From positions 100,481,001 through 100,545,000 of the forward strand of contig NC_060207.1 in the NCBI RefSeq assembly GCF_021130785.1: DNA of 64,000 nt, read 5' to 3'. The position numbers and the translations under genes are program-made. The notes beneath the pieces are model-generated. The model had not been told where the DNA came from. It searched no databases and saw only the letters and a program-made list of their open reading frames with translations. This DNA is from Homalodisca vitripennis (Eukaryota; Arthropoda; Insecta; Hemiptera; Cicadellidae). Shown here in pieces: positions 15,101 through 25,500 of this stretch (positions within the stretch are counted from its first letter, which is position 1; each line of letters opens with the position of its first letter).

Positions 15101-18100
15101 TAAAAAAAATCAATACAGTTAATAAATAATTAAATTATATAGAGAATGTTTTATTCAATCTAAATTGTTAGTTTTGTTACTAGGTATGTTATATGTGCTC
15201 AATTAATATCAAGGTAGTTGACAGTGGCATTGTTAAGTGATATGTATATTTTACCCTTTACAGGAGTAAATGTATATATATATGAAACAAAGTTCAAATT
15301 AGTTACACACCATTTAAAACAACAATGGCTGTACCGATTATAATGATCTCTGATTTGTTGGATTTGGATAGCATAATAAAATATTAAAATGTAGTGGAAT
15401 ATCAGGTAAATAGAACAAGATTTTATGTAATATGATAGATTGAAAGAGCATGTTAAATTATATCAACTGATCTGTGTAAACATTGTTTCATGACAGCACA
15501 ACCATATGTTTAATTAATTTAACCACTATTTACATTTTTTACATTTATAGTCTTGAAAGCAGTAAGCTTGATAGAAACAAAACTTCTTATTTCAACCTAT
15601 TCTGCAACTAGTATTAAAATACTTATAGCCCAAGTATCAAAATTCTTTAAACGGGAGTGTATAGTACTAATTGGGGGAACAAAAAAATTATTTTCAAAAT
15701 AGGGGTGATCATCTCCATGCCCCCTCCCCCCCATACCCAAAGCCAACATTTTGAAATGACAACTAATACTTTTTTACACCTCAAGTTGAAGCTCATAAAA
15801 AATGCTGTATTTTAGTAAAAAAGATTTTAATTGGCCAAGCCAACAATAAATTAGTCTACAAACTACTGTACTACTGTTAATAACACAACACCATTACTTA
15901 CTGAATAAAATGATATTGCCAAAAAGCGAAATGTTTTGTGTAATATTAATATAATTACTAATTTCGCTATCAGTATTTGTAAGTAAACAGGACAAGCAAG
16001 TGCCTTACCTTTCTTATCTACAGTATTGTTGGAAACTGATCCTGTAAGCGGCTATCTCTGGTCATGTTTCAACACACCAAACATTTGGGTATGTAGTTAA
16101 ATTTGTTTAGTGACAGTGGTGCATGTTGTATGTCTTACTTCACAAGGAAAATAGTTTACAGCCTTCAAGAAAGAGTGTACCACAGTGTTTTAGGCATGTT
16201 ACGAGATGTCTCTATATTCAGTTTTATAAATTTTTTCAATAAAAAATAATACATCCATACAATGAATTACCACCACATATTAACAAATAATGTTTATCCC
16301 ATACTTTTTCTCAACTTGTTTGACTCGTAGGCAAGAACAGGCAGTGCCCAAGGTGACAGGGTCACGGTCGTCGCTGGGTGTGGTGTTGCCAGTGCCTGAC
16401 TCTGTACACTCTCTGCTGCCACTGTCCTCTCCCCCAGTAAGCTCTGTCACCTTCCACGTCACCCCTGTGTTCTTCAACATTGGTATCAATGAAATGGCCA
16501 CTCTCGCAGAGAGTCTGGGTGCCACCAAGCCGCAGGAGCGCAGCAATGTCGACAACTTTGACCGGCTCAATCGTTACTATCACCGGTTCCGCAAACTTAA
16601 CGTCCCATCCGAGAAAAGAGGTGAGTACAAGTTATCAATACATAGTATAAATTAAAGTCACTTTCTGTGTTGGGTCTTTAGGGCATCAATATTTCCTAAA
16701 CTACTCAGTGGATTTTGTTACAGTTTTCTTTATCGGCTTTGTTATGAACTTGGGCTAGGGCAGGTTCCTAGGTATGATACATACAACAACATTTTAATCA
16801 TAGAAAGAAGAAAAAAGTTTGTGTGATGCAAAAATTTATATTTTTGAGCACTTTTATTGTTAATAACGACTAAACCTACAATTTCCAAAAGCCTACAAAA
16901 AAGACTGCTGTGCATATATCTATCTCCAAAGAATAATCTACAGTAACCATTTTTCTCTTTTAAAGTTAACATTTTTATTACCATTTCAAAAGCTATTTTC
17001 TTGATTGGGTTAAAAATCTGTATTACTTAGTACCAGAAAAATCACAGACTGTAAATAAATGCTTTTAAATCTAAGTTGGATTTCAAAACCCACGTATGTG
17101 TTTATTTTCTTTGTCAGTACAACAGTATAAACTCATCTGTGGAACCATAAATAAATTAGAGCGGAAGTTAACCGATTGTTTTTATGATTATTTATTCCAT
17201 AAATGATCAAATGGAAGAGAGCTTTATTAGTAAATATAACGCATTTAGAAACAATGTTCATAAAACCAAATAATACTCCATTAACCCTTTTAGGACCAGC
17301 CGTCATACAATGATAGTAATTATGCTGGTACTGGCTACTGTGCATAATGTAATATTTTATAAAATTTAAAAAACTTAATGACTTTTTTATTTTTTATTTA
17401 ATATTTTTGAAATGTGTATAACATAAAAACCAGTATTCAAACTAAAAGTTATTTAGAAAAATGTACTTGACCACTTTTTGCATATGTTTTATGTTGCATT
17501 TTCGGGTTTGTTGTAAGAGTTAAAAATTTATATGGAAGATAATTCATTTCTGCTCATTTTGGTACTAAAATAGCTCTCTATATTGATTGGGCATCTAGGA
17601 TTTCTTATAATTCTGTGAAAAACGTTTTGCTAATAGGCTTATTCCCAAAATGTCGGTGTGCAAATTTGGAGCATACAGTAGTATTTTTTGGTTCTGGTCC
17701 CAAAGTGGTTATTCAAATTATATAAATGTATTGACAATATCTTCAAAACTGCTGAACTGTCACAGAGTATCACTTTTAGTTTTTAAATTATATAAACGTA
17801 TTGACAATGTCTTCAAAACTGCTGAACTGTCACAGAGTATCACTTTTAGTTTTTAAATTATATAAACGTATTGACAATGTCTTCAAAACTGCTGAACTGT
17901 CACAGAGTATCACTTTTAGTTTTTAAAACACAATCAGAGTTTTTCTGTTCATAAACTAGATTAAATATTATAACCAACAATAAATATTATTTTGCTATTA
18001 TGTAAATAATATTGTAAATAAAAATGAATCGCCAAATGTGTTGGTAAGCATTAATCTCGAGAACGGCTGGACCAATTTGGTTAATTCTTTTTGTAAAATG

Positions 18101-21100
18101 TCCATTGAAATGCGAGTAAGGTTTTTATGAAGCAAAATATAAGAAAAGTTACCTTGAATATTTTGAAATTAAGAAAAAATATAGTTGTTACGTTTCATAA
18201 TCCAAATTAAACTGGCACTAAACAGCTGTCAAACCTTCAGTTCTATGTCGACAAATTGGCTGAAACATCTGTTTACATTTAAATTTGATGAAATATTAAG
18301 TAAACAGTGATTGATCAGTAGTGTAATGTAGATAGGAAATAAAAAAATAACACATAAATTTACTCCAGTTTACGCCAGTGACGAATTTAAATAATATAAT
18401 GCGTTTTAAATATTATTTAAACACTGTTATATAACCAACCATAATGAACAAAGTTATGAATGTTTTCACATATGTTGCTTTAAACTTGTGGGCTTCCTTC
18501 ACATCGTGATATGGCATTGGCTTATGGAAAACAGAGAAATGAATACTAACATGCCTCAACGATTCATTCTTTCCCTGGCTACAGTCAAGTGTATCGCAAA
18601 ACTTTAATAACGATTATTTTGGAATGTTGCAAAACCTTATTAAGGATTTTCCTCTTATACCGAAAGTACATAGGAAGTAGGTAGGACTTCCCCCTAGGCC
18701 GTAATAGGCTTCTCAGTCCTACTTATGTTTGTATTTTCTTCGTCTGGACAAGGAAAACTCAACTATATCCCTGGAAATATTTTGGACTGAAAATAGATTA
18801 CAGAAGCCGATAGTAGACGATTATGACCAAAGTAGATTTCAGAGAACTGCATAATCAAACGTTTATAGTATTTTGATCAAGGTAATGTGGCAAGCTAAAC
18901 TGTGACATATTACAAACTATCTGAAGTAGGCACTTTTTAACCGAAGTAGGCTTCTTGGTCCTACGTAAGTATGTATTTTTGCTTCATCAGGACCACAAGG
19001 CAAATTCTACTATAGTACTGGAAATATCTTAGACCTGAAATATATGATAAAGGCTAGAAATAGACGCTTTTTGACCGAAGTTGGTTTCTGAGACCTGTGT
19101 ATTGTATTTTCTTGATCAGGATAACAATACAGACTCAGTTGGGATGTATATGTATAATTAGAACCAGAAATGCTCCTACATGTGCCAAACATGATATAAT
19201 AATTAAGTTAAACTCTGATACTATTTACCATGAACTTAAATAATACCTACTTATGTTTTACAATTTGTATAGGATTCCCATCGTATTACATCATAATTGC
19301 TTTTATTAAGTAATATAAGGTACTAAAGTTTGCATGCGAAGCCGCGGGTAACAGCTAGTTACTCAATAAAAAGTGTAATTAATTATAAACTATAGAATAA
19401 AATAAACTTATTTCAATAAAATAATACTAAAAAACAACAGTTAATTCATTTGACATATTAAAGAGTATTAACAAGTACAGATTGTTTGGAACAAAAATAT
19501 AATTTTTTTATCATCATAGGAATTTTGGAAACTTTTATCAATTTTACTGTTTGAAAACATATATAATCCAATAACCTTTTTATAACGTAACTCGTTGTTG
19601 CCATTTCTCTAATTAATATATGATTGACTTAGCTGTATTTTGGTAGTGTTTTGATCAATGTAACTGGTTTAAAAGTGTTACAAGAAGACACTTAAAACCT
19701 TAATTAAGAATACTTAACTGAGCGAATTTTAAAGAAATTTGGACAGTGACAAATAAATGGGATTTGGAATACTGTTAGTAGTATTCTGACTACAAGACTC
19801 AAACATTGTGGTCGATATTTTTGGTTTATTAATCAGTAAAGTCAATTTGATTATAATCCACATTATTTCAATACCAGCATGTATAATTTATTTAAATAAT
19901 TTACAATAGTAATAAAATAGAATGATATTTATTTTGAATAAAGCAACATTTGCTTGGGGGTTTTCGTATAAATTATGTAAATTATTCCACGTGGTACGGT
20001 GCACATGTGATATAAGTGTGTGGGATTGTGCAGGAGTGCTCCACGGACCGCAGCAAGTCAGCCTTGACTCACTAGTAGACCAACTCAAAGGAACAGTGCT
20101 AGCCAGCCGGAGTAAGAATGTAGAGATCCTGCACCTCTCCTCCAGGATCTGCCGGCGGATGAAAGGTCTAGATTCTTAACTTTATTGGATATGAAGTTGC
20201 TTGATAAAAATAGTATATACAAATTCAATTTAACTCACTTTCTAGTAACTTGGTTAGTAAGTTATAGTATTGATAACCATGTACCTTGACTGTACATATT
20301 TCTTATGAATTTTAATTTTATTTGATGAAAAGTGTTTATATTTGTATCTAAAATTACTGTCATTTATGAAATGTTTAACTGTTAATTGTGTAAGTCAATT
20401 TAGAATCCGAAAATTGTGATGAAAGCTCTGAAAAATAAAATAATGTATTGTTACCCCAAACCTAAAGCATAAGTACAGAAACACAATTTTGCAGAAGATT
20501 ATAAGCAAAATTATGCCTCATTGTGTGGAAAAATGTTTTTTTTTTTTTTCATTACGTCAGTCAGGCCATTTTGTATTTGAGGACACAATTAGTTCTGGAA
20601 TTGATACATGGAGTTCAAACTATTTAATATTATTGTTTGCTTTCAGGTTTGAGGTTTACAAGTTGCAAAAGTGCCAAGGACCGAACTGGCATGTCAGTTA
20701 CTTTGGAGCAGTGCTGTATCTTGCGTTCAGAGTACGACTTGGCAGAGCATGAGTTCAGCCGTGCACTAGACTGTATGCGGAGGTATGTCACCAAGGCTGA
20801 CCAACCAGTTGTAGTTTTGAATCAGTGACTGTTATTAAGAAGGGACCTGGATCTTAAATTCGAATTTTGCATTATAAAGTGATAACGGCGGTAGGAGTTT
20901 TCAATTGATTTTCCATACTCAGATGATGATGGATGTTAGTCTTCAATTATGATATTGCATTCTTAAGGAAGAATTTTTTAAAATAATGAATCTAAAATCA
21001 TACAGAACGTTTTAATGCTTTAAAAAGTAGTTCTGATTAGAAAGAACAGCTTCTCTTATATTTGTAACTTTCCAATAGTTATATGAGAATCTACTGCAGC

Positions 21101-21738
21101 TATTTGATTGTTAGAACAATAGTTCACTTATTTATAAATAGTTACTGTTTAATTATAACCTTATGGAAGCTGGTGTTTCTCTAGCACCTTATTCTTCTAC
21201 CAAATTGAACATAACAGTAGTAACAGGGTGACAGAGTTTACAGTACACAGATGATGTTCTGGTTTCAATTTACTCAGTGGACTTCAGTACACCTCCTCTT
21301 GTACCAATAATGTACCAAAATAATGGTTACTAATTAACTTGTATTTTATTAATATGGAATACAGATAGAAGCTTCCCTTCTCAGATACAAGAAATATATT
21401 CATTTGGCTTTGTTAGCGCAATTGTTGTTGCATTTGTAAAATTTAAAAGCACTATTTACTTCAAAAATATTCTTCTTTGTTTTTGTTTAATGGGTCCAAA
21501 AATTAATTTTTACTGGGTAAAACTACAATTATTAGACTTTTTTACTTATTGTGCGCATCATACAAATTTAACTGAAGGTAATTCTACTAAAAACACTTTT
21601 TTCAGTGAGGGTTGTCGGCGGGAGAATACGTACAAGAATGTGAATGTACGCAAGTATGCCTTCAATAGTCTGCAGATACTGACCTTGCCCAAGCAGTATA
21701 GACCCCCAGCTGGTACCTTCGGCTCAGCGCAATCCTAG
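2..21738 (+). CDS. INPP4: Inositol polyphosphate 4-phosphatase (INPP4 family), 17 exons, 5' end outside window
   Basis: INPP4 enzymes remove the 4-phosphate of PI(3,4)P2 at endosomal and plasma membranes and so dampen PI3K/Akt signalling. Seen here: seventeen exons join in phase to 1104 codons plus TAG. The order matches INPP4A/B. Residues about 46-200 are the C2-like region. Residues 250-470 are the conserved middle, with the YRF and [12 protein letters not shown] blocks. Residues 530-720 are an acidic then Ser/Arg-rich linker. Residues 790-1104 are the C-terminal region, including [13 protein letters not shown], the catalytic loop CKSAKDRT (Cys-1022 and Arg-1028 counted from the first codon in the window) and the tail YAFNSLQ...RPPAGTFG. 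The loop is a CX5R phosphatase signature and this version is diagnostic of INPP4. Even partial, it is longer than the vertebrate enzyme (roughly 980 residues), mostly through the N-terminal extension and linker. No frame breaks were seen. Only the acceptor of exon 4 is uncertain. The true start codon is outside the window. Confidence 0.95.
755..1388. mobile_element. TTAA-flanked MITE, piggyBac-like, in INPP4 intron 1
   Basis: Flanked on both sides by TTAA (751-754 and 1389-1392). The two ends are inverted copies starting CACATTCACTGCGG, followed by R-TGAC (one mismatch in about 19 bp). A perfect 16-bp palindrome, GACGAGCATGCTCGTC, lies just inside the right end at 1357-1372. The interior is GC-rich compared with the intron and contains no credible ORF. 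A TTAA target duplication is the hallmark of piggyBac transposition, so this is best read as a non-autonomous piggyBac-type element. The family assignment rests on ends and target site only. Confidence 0.7.
1664..1818 (+). CDS. INPP4: INPP4 exon 2 (start of C2-like region)
   Basis: Acceptor GCTATAG| and donor GAG|GTAAGT. It enters in phase 1 and leaves in phase 0. It encodes [19 protein letters not shown] followed by the [10 protein letters not shown] block, matching the C2 region of INPP4 (TEIIE in the vertebrate protein). The 1.7-kb intron after it contains no recognisable gene. Confidence 0.92.
3505..3819 (+). CDS. INPP4: INPP4 exon 3 (C2-like region, second half)
   Basis: Acceptor TTGCAG| and donor TTG|GTGAGT, 105 codons, phase 0 to 0. 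It encodes [13 protein letters not shown] and [10 protein letters not shown], which correspond to the NNPIFLSSIAF and VKLSVYDVKD segments of the family's C2 region. The 1.7-kb intron that follows contains an open 91-codon stretch (4699-4974) that I do not recognise and do not call coding. Confidence 0.93.
5544..5773 (+). CDS. INPP4: INPP4 exon 4 (acceptor uncertain)
   Basis: It encodes [15 protein letters not shown], then [20 protein letters not shown], matching the CRMYRF...MAES block of the family. The donor is CTTCT|GTTAGT, phase 2. Exon 3 ends in phase 0, which fits an acceptor after CAG at 5543 (or 5546). A stronger-looking acceptor, TTTTAG at 5511-5514, would break the phase unless a small exon has been missed. 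cDNA would settle the start. The intron after it (5774-6433) holds nothing recognisable. Confidence 0.8.
6434..6594 (+). CDS. INPP4: INPP4 exon 5
   Basis: Acceptor TCTGTACAG| and donor AAAG|GTATCA, phase 2 in and phase 1 out, open throughout. It encodes [20 protein letters not shown], then a helical segment ending [10 protein letters not shown]. This matches the family stretch between the MAES block and the NLHIQRM block. It is too short to appear as a stand-alone ORF and was recognised by phase and homology. The intron after it (6595-7531) holds nothing recognisable. Confidence 0.9.
7532..7715 (+). CDS. INPP4: INPP4 exon 6 (NLHLQRM core block)
   Basis: Acceptor ATCTGCAG| and donor ATCAA|GTGAGT, phase 1 to 2. 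It encodes [18 protein letters not shown] and [14 protein letters not shown]...GGLIK. This is one of the most conserved non-catalytic INPP4 segments (LEFVPTNLHIQRM and YDIVTIGAPAAH in the vertebrate protein). The intron after it (7716-8846) is AT-rich and holds nothing recognisable. Confidence 0.95.
8847..8940 (+). CDS. INPP4: INPP4 exon 7
   Basis: Acceptor GCCCCTAG| and donor CCAG|GTAACA, phase 2 to 0, 94 nt. It encodes [17 protein letters not shown]... ending in MAFDAIQ. It follows the GGL(I/R)K block as in the family. The next intron (8941-9698) shows nothing recognisable. Confidence 0.88.
9699..9812 (+). CDS. INPP4: INPP4 exon 8
   Basis: Acceptor ATTTCAG| and donor CCAAG|GTACAA, phase 0 to 0, 38 codons. 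It encodes [20 protein letters not shown] and ends [10 protein letters not shown]. It is a helical segment matching the coiled-coil-like stretch that follows the NLHLQRM block in INPP4. Confidence 0.88.
9918..10148 (+). CDS. INPP4: INPP4 exon 9
   Basis: Acceptor TTGCAG| and donor CTTAAG|GTTACT, phase 0 to 0, 77 codons. It encodes [20 protein letters not shown], then a Gly/Ser-rich loop, [16 protein letters not shown] and a proline-rich end. The second half is linker-like. The intron after it (10149-11313) is AT-rich with no recognisable content. Confidence 0.88.
11314..11519 (+). CDS. INPP4: INPP4 exon 10 (acidic linker)
   Basis: Acceptor GTGACAG| and donor CGAAG|GTCAGT, phase 0 to 2. Residues 541-608 of the window's reading include a strongly acidic low-complexity run ([13 protein letters not shown], then [12 protein letters not shown]). 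It lies where the vertebrate protein also has a poorly conserved linker. No domain is recognisable. The intron after it (11520-12695) is gene-free. Confidence 0.85.
12696..12869 (+). CDS. INPP4: INPP4 exon 11
   Basis: Acceptor CTACCAG| and donor CTCAG|GTATTG, phase 2 to 2. It encodes [20 protein letters not shown] followed by [20 protein letters not shown]. The [12 protein letters not shown] part resembles the EKVWLNVDKSLECI segment of the family, so it is structured rather than linker. The intron to exon 12 is only 84 nt, the shortest in the gene. Confidence 0.88.
12954..13359 (+). CDS. INPP4: INPP4 exon 12 (Ser/Arg linker into conserved helical domain)
   Basis: Acceptor GTCACAG| and donor GCG|GTGAGT, phase 2 to 0. 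It starts with a basic Ser-rich stretch (GRSKSFRSE, a plausible basophilic-kinase site) and a Val/Gly-rich linker. It then has [20 protein letters not shown] and ends with the conserved [12 protein letters not shown], equivalent to LQYRRDVVFCQT in vertebrates. The 1.3-kb intron after it contains a dispersed repeat near 14.2-14.5 kb. Confidence 0.92.
14206..14495. repeat. Diverged repeat pair in INPP4 intron 12
   Basis: Two diverged copies of a motif (TGTCTGT..., a TCTCGAGAAC- or TCTTGAATG-like stretch, then CTTGAAATTTTGC) lie about 200 bp apart, at 14206-14275 and 14420-14495. They look like part of an interspersed repeat. The element boundaries cannot be seen. Confidence 0.35.
14695..14912 (+). 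CDS. INPP4: INPP4 exon 13
   Basis: Acceptor GTTGCAG| and donor ACAAG|GTCAGT, phase 0 to 2. It encodes [18 protein letters not shown], then [20 protein letters not shown]. This matches LTALICGFIIKL and SLLSTYGEELAMLEDM of the family. The 1.4-kb intron after it carries one copy of a ~100-bp dispersed repeat (15495-15598) also found at 34.47 kb. Confidence 0.93.
15495..15598 (+). repeat. Dispersed repeat copy A (INPP4 intron 13)
   Basis: About 100 bp, from GCACAACCATATGTTT to AACTTCTTATTTCAAC, are closely similar in the same orientation to 34467-34568. No coding content and no clear termini are visible, so this is an unclassified interspersed repeat. Confidence 0.55.
16331..16620 (+). CDS. INPP4: INPP4 exon 14 (GINE block)
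   Basis: Acceptor ACTCGTAG| and donor AAAGAG|GTGAGT, phase 2 to 1. It encodes [20 protein letters not shown]...ESLG and [12 protein letters not shown], equivalent to VQPVLFNVGINEQQTLAE and RLNSYFEQF in vertebrates. The 3.4-kb intron that follows is the largest in the gene and contains the triplicated 70-bp repeat and a Helitron-like element. Confidence 0.95.
17715..17924 (+). repeat. 70-bp tandem repeat, three units, INPP4 intron 14
   Basis: Units start at 17715, 17785 and 17855, each with AAATTATATAAA(T/C)GTATTGACAA. The first unit differs from the others at a few positions, while the second and third look identical. This is a young tandem duplication. Confidence 0.9.
18000..19358 (+). mobile_element. 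Non-autonomous Helitron-like element, copy 1 (INPP4 intron 14)
   Basis: The 3' end reads GCGAAGCCGCGGGTAACAG then CTAG|T (CTAG at 19355-19358). This GC-rich hairpin-like segment followed by CTAG before a T is the classic Helitron 3' terminus. Near the left side is a CTCGAGAACGGCTGGACC motif common in such elements. The body shares blocks with copy 2 at 36.5-37.5 kb: the TTTACATTTAAA...GATCAG(T/C)AGTGTAATG block, the TTAAACACTGTTATA block, and CTTGATCAGGA...ACAAGGCAAA...CTGGAAATATCTTAGAC. An internal motif of about 200-300 bp recurs several times between 18.7 and 19.15 kb. The 5' boundary is approximate. No coding region is present. Confidence 0.65.
19359..20033. other. Remaining INPP4 intron 14 sequence
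   Basis: AT-rich intronic DNA between the Helitron terminus and exon 15. I see no gene and no repeat with clear boundaries. Confidence 0.6.
20034..20165 (+). CDS. INPP4: INPP4 exon 15
   Basis: Acceptor TTGTGCAG| and donor ATGAAAG|GTCTAG, phase 1 to 1. It encodes [20 protein letters not shown], then [15 protein letters not shown], which leads directly into the catalytic loop (family: NKNVDILWQAAEICRRLNG). The 481-nt intron after it is otherwise featureless. Confidence 0.93.
20647..20782 (+). CDS. INPP4: INPP4 exon 16 (catalytic CX5R loop)
   Basis: Acceptor GCTTTCAG| and donor GCGGAG|GTATGT, phase 1 to 2. It encodes [20 protein letters not shown]. The nucleophile Cys codon is 20664-20666 and the phosphate-binding Arg codon is 20682-20684. 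The INPP4-specific loop is intact. The segment continues into [20 protein letters not shown] and CMRR, colinear with vertebrate INPP4. Confidence 0.97.
21606..21738 (+). CDS. INPP4: INPP4 exon 17 (terminal coding exon)
   Basis: Acceptor TTTTTTCAG|, phase 2, ending in TAG at 21736-21738. It encodes [20 protein letters not shown] and [20 protein letters not shown], then a six-residue tail. The SEGCRRENT...RKYAFNSLQ stretch is the canonical C-terminus of INPP4 proteins. Confidence 0.97.
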
Positions 21739-21741
21739 TGT

Positions 21742-22280
21742 GTCACTGTCACAGTTATTGGGTATCAGTGTTTGTCTAGTCACTATATGTCACATAGCTC
21801 AACGTCACAATACTGGAGGCTTGTGGTAACACAGTCTAGGTAAGTCATTAGTCACTGTCACAATTTTTGGGTACCATTATGTGTCTAGTTAATATAAGTC
21901 ATATAGCTCAATGTCACAATATTAGAGGCTTGTGGTAACACAGTCTAGGTAAGTCACTAGTCATGTCACAATTTTTGGGTACCATTACATGTATGTGTCT
22001 AGTTAATATAAGCTCATATAGCTCAATGTCACAATAGTAGAGGCTTGTGGTAACACAGTCTAGGTAAAGTCACTAGTCATGTCACAATTTTTGGGTACCA
22101 TTATGTGTCTAGTTAATATAAGTCATATAGCTCAATGTTACAATAGTAGAGGCTTGTGGTAACACAGTCTAGGTAAAGTCACTAGTCATGTCACAATTTT
22201 TGGGTACCATTATGTGTCTAGTTAATATAAGTCATATAGCTCAATGTCACAATAGTAGAGGCTTGTGGTGGTAACACAAT
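21742..22280 (+). repeat. Five-unit ~109-116-bp tandem repeat directly after the INPP4 stop
   Basis: Units begin at 21742, 21851, 21960, 22076 and 22185, each with GTCA(CT)GTCACA...TTGGGTA. Unit lengths are 109, 109, 116, 109 and about 96 bp (last partial). The array begins only three bases after the INPP4 stop, so it should lie in the 3' UTR. Units 1 and 2 end in CAGTCTAG|GTAAGTCA, a perfect donor-like sequence (21838-21845 and 21947-21954). Units 3 and 4 have GTAAAG instead. Confidence 0.92.
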
Positions 22281-22342
22281 TATTCAGCAGCTACCCATGG
22301 TGTGCAAAGTCATGTGTAACTAACTACTAGTAACTTAATAAC

Positions 22343-22348
22343 AATAAA
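22343..22348 (+). terminator. Candidate INPP4 polyadenylation signal
   Basis: This is the first AATAAA after the stop, about 605 nt downstream and just beyond the tandem repeat. Another AATAAA occurs at 22580-22585 and more follow in the AT-rich flank, so which is used cannot be decided from sequence. Confidence 0.35.
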
Positions 22349-22599
22349 CAGCCAGTCTTCACACACATTGAACTTATTGTGAAACTTTAGTAATCACCTC
22401 TATTACTGGTACTTCACACATATTTACAATAATATTTTTAAAGGTGACATTTTACTTATCTTCTGCAACTACTAGATGTATGTGAATACCCTATAATTTC
22501 CCCTTTCATTGTCTTGTTTAACAAATTGACAGTTGTGGCTCATTACACGTTTTTCTCTGCCAGCAGCTCACTACACTACAATAAATGATCAATTGTAGT

Positions 22600-25500
22600 T
22601 ACTTACAATTAATTTATTCTTTCAGGAATCATTCACCGCACGCTCCTCCATGTTCCTACAATATTCCACCACAATATGTTGCGTACCTAGATATTATGTC
22701 CGCAACAACAAGACACCAACAAAGACTGACCCACACCTGTTGTCATCCTTCAGTCTGTTGGCTGTGATTACACAGTTCTTAGATCATGTCTAGTGTTCAG
22801 ATGGGTTTTACTTTACATTGTACAGGTATTTGGATGATTGTTAGCGAACAGTTTAAGAATGTTAGACTGATTATGATAGACTTATAGTTAACTGATAAAA
22901 CAGGCTTTGTCATGATTACAATCAATACATCTATAGACTTTAAGGGAAAAATTGTGGTTCTGTTGAAAATTTTGGCAAAGCCGTATATTTGGTATTATAT
23001 ACAACACAAAGTGAATAAAACCCCTCTTCCCTTGACTCTTCTGCAATGATTTGTTTATGTAAACGTAATTGTTGATATGTGTTCAGTTTGATTTTCTTTT
23101 AATAACACATTCTTTACTGACATTCCTAATGTTTAAGAAATTTAGCTCAAATATAGTCAACATTTTAAATGTAAATGTTTTACAAAAACTGTAAATCTTC
23201 TATGCTAACTAACCACATTAAATAAGTAACTGTAAGTGACCTAAGTAATTATAAGATGAATTTGCTATAATTTTACGGAGAACTGTTTTTGAATTTTAGA
23301 TACTTGTCTCACATTACTGGTGGAGAAAGTTAATAGGACATTTTGAAAGGAAACCTGCAAACTAACCTCATTATTTTGTTAGTAATTATTTTAATTCAAG
23401 GGAATTATCACAATGAGTTTGCTTAAGAACTCAGTTTTGTGCCATTGTATATTGTGAACAAACAGTTTTGTTTATTATAATGAAAAGTATTCAGATTATA
23501 ATGATCATGATATTTGGGAAGAATATTTAAAACAAGATCTCCATTTGTAGAAACCTTATAATTTTCTATACTAATATGTTATCTCTGAGCTAAGATTGTC
23601 TGATATGGGGATAATCATGCTTTTGATATGATAACAGATTGTAATCATAGTTCTAAATTCAATGGATTGTGGGAAGTTTGTAGTTCCAGTATATCTGATC
23701 TTAAAATTAAAGAAAATTAATTTTAAAATGTTAAATACTATACAGTTATATTAATTCAGGTATTAGTTTAATGGAAAACAAAAATAAAAAAATTTTGGTA
23801 TGAATAAAACACCATCAGTACAATATAACAATTATTGTATCCTCAAAATATGTTGCTAATTTTTGTTCTCAACCTCTATAATAGCATTCGTACTATGCTA
23901 TAGAATACATGTAGAATTGGGGCATAATACTTTGTAAGTGGCATGCAGGGAAAAGAGCATCAAAGTTTGTTGGCTCCTTAGTGTATGTTGTGTTATAAAC
24001 TGTTATCGTATAGACTATCTTCAGTTTTTTGCAAACACTCTTTTGCAAAAGATTCATCATTGCAAAATTACATAATTCATCATACTGTTAATCATGAATT
24101 CAATATGTTTATGGCAGCTTTTTCAGGGTTCTATCGTAAAATGAAGGCATAGGAAGTAAGAAGGTTGCTCCTGTCTCTGCACTTTAATTAAACATAAATA
24201 ATTGTTGCCATTAAATAAGTTTTAAAAACAACTTCTTCATCAGATTATGTTTGCCATTATTGATTGTTGGTCACTAAATTAAATTGAGTTCTTTGAGTGT
24301 TTTGTATTTTTGTTACTAAAATCTCGATAAGTTCCCTATTCTTGAGTAGCTTGACTATTCTTTGGTATTGCAAGGAACTTAAAATCTGCTATCCTCTCCA
24401 ACCAAAAATGTCATGTAATCTAACCTTTTGCTTGTATTGACACAAATGGTAACAACTAGTTTAATGATGCAAAATATTCTATATTTTAATTTCCTTTGCC
24501 CTCCAATGGCTCCCAAATGATTAATTCAGTTATTGAGTTAGGTTTTATATTCATGTATGCCCACATCCCTGTAGAACATTACATGACAATGTTATTGCTA
24601 ATCTCCTTTCAAAATGTGTTTGATGTAAATATTTTTTAACCATACGGATACCTGATTCAATGCCAATAACTAGATGTTTTTAAATAACATTGACAGAATT
24701 TAAATTATAACCGAATTGTACTTGCTGTAATAAAATGGAGGAGTATATTTACTCAATGTTTTGCTTTAAAGTGTTACTGTGATTAAAGTGCAAAGTAAGT
24801 TTTATGTTAAAGTGTGCAATGTTTCTTGTCAGCTTGTTTTATTATTATTTAGTTATATAATTATTTTGTAATTGTATTTTCTTGTGTTCTATATTACTTA
24901 CTATTTTTTATTGTTATCTTGTTCAAGGAGCATTGTACAATCATAAAAACCATAAGAGCACAATTTAAAGTTATTACTTTCTTGAAAGTATGTTTACATG
25001 TTTACAGTTTGTGTAAGATAAGACCATGCAAGTTCTAATTTTGAGCATCAAATATTTTACAATACATTTACATATTTAATTGCATGACTAATACAAATCT
25101 CGTTTTCATACATATGGTGATTACTATTATCGTTATATTGAACATGAGGTAGTGCTTCTAATTCTCATTTTACTGTAGTTTATTACAAATTATATTATTA
25201 AACATATACTATAACATTTTCAGGTTATATTCTCATGTTGTGTAGTAAATAATAGACTAAACTACATTAACATTACACTGTATATCAACATCATGTCTGA
25301 CACATGTTTAGATTAACCTTTTTATCACCAGAATGATCAGTGGGAATGGTTACATCGATACCCCCAGCTATTCACATTGCAATACTTCATTATTCCGATA
25401 TGGCATTCTTTACAATTTTTACACATTTACAACAATAATTGGTTTTACTTAAAGATTTTAACAATTTTAGCATTATTTTGCACATAGTTTATAGGTTTAA

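Noticed and set aside
17281..17345. TTAACCCTTTTAGGACC start resembling a piggyBac-type end
   Set aside because: No inverted partner with TTAA was found downstream.
25315..25380. TTAACCTTTTTATCACCAG as another possible TTAA element end
   Set aside because: No matching inverted end. The resemblance is only to the target motif.
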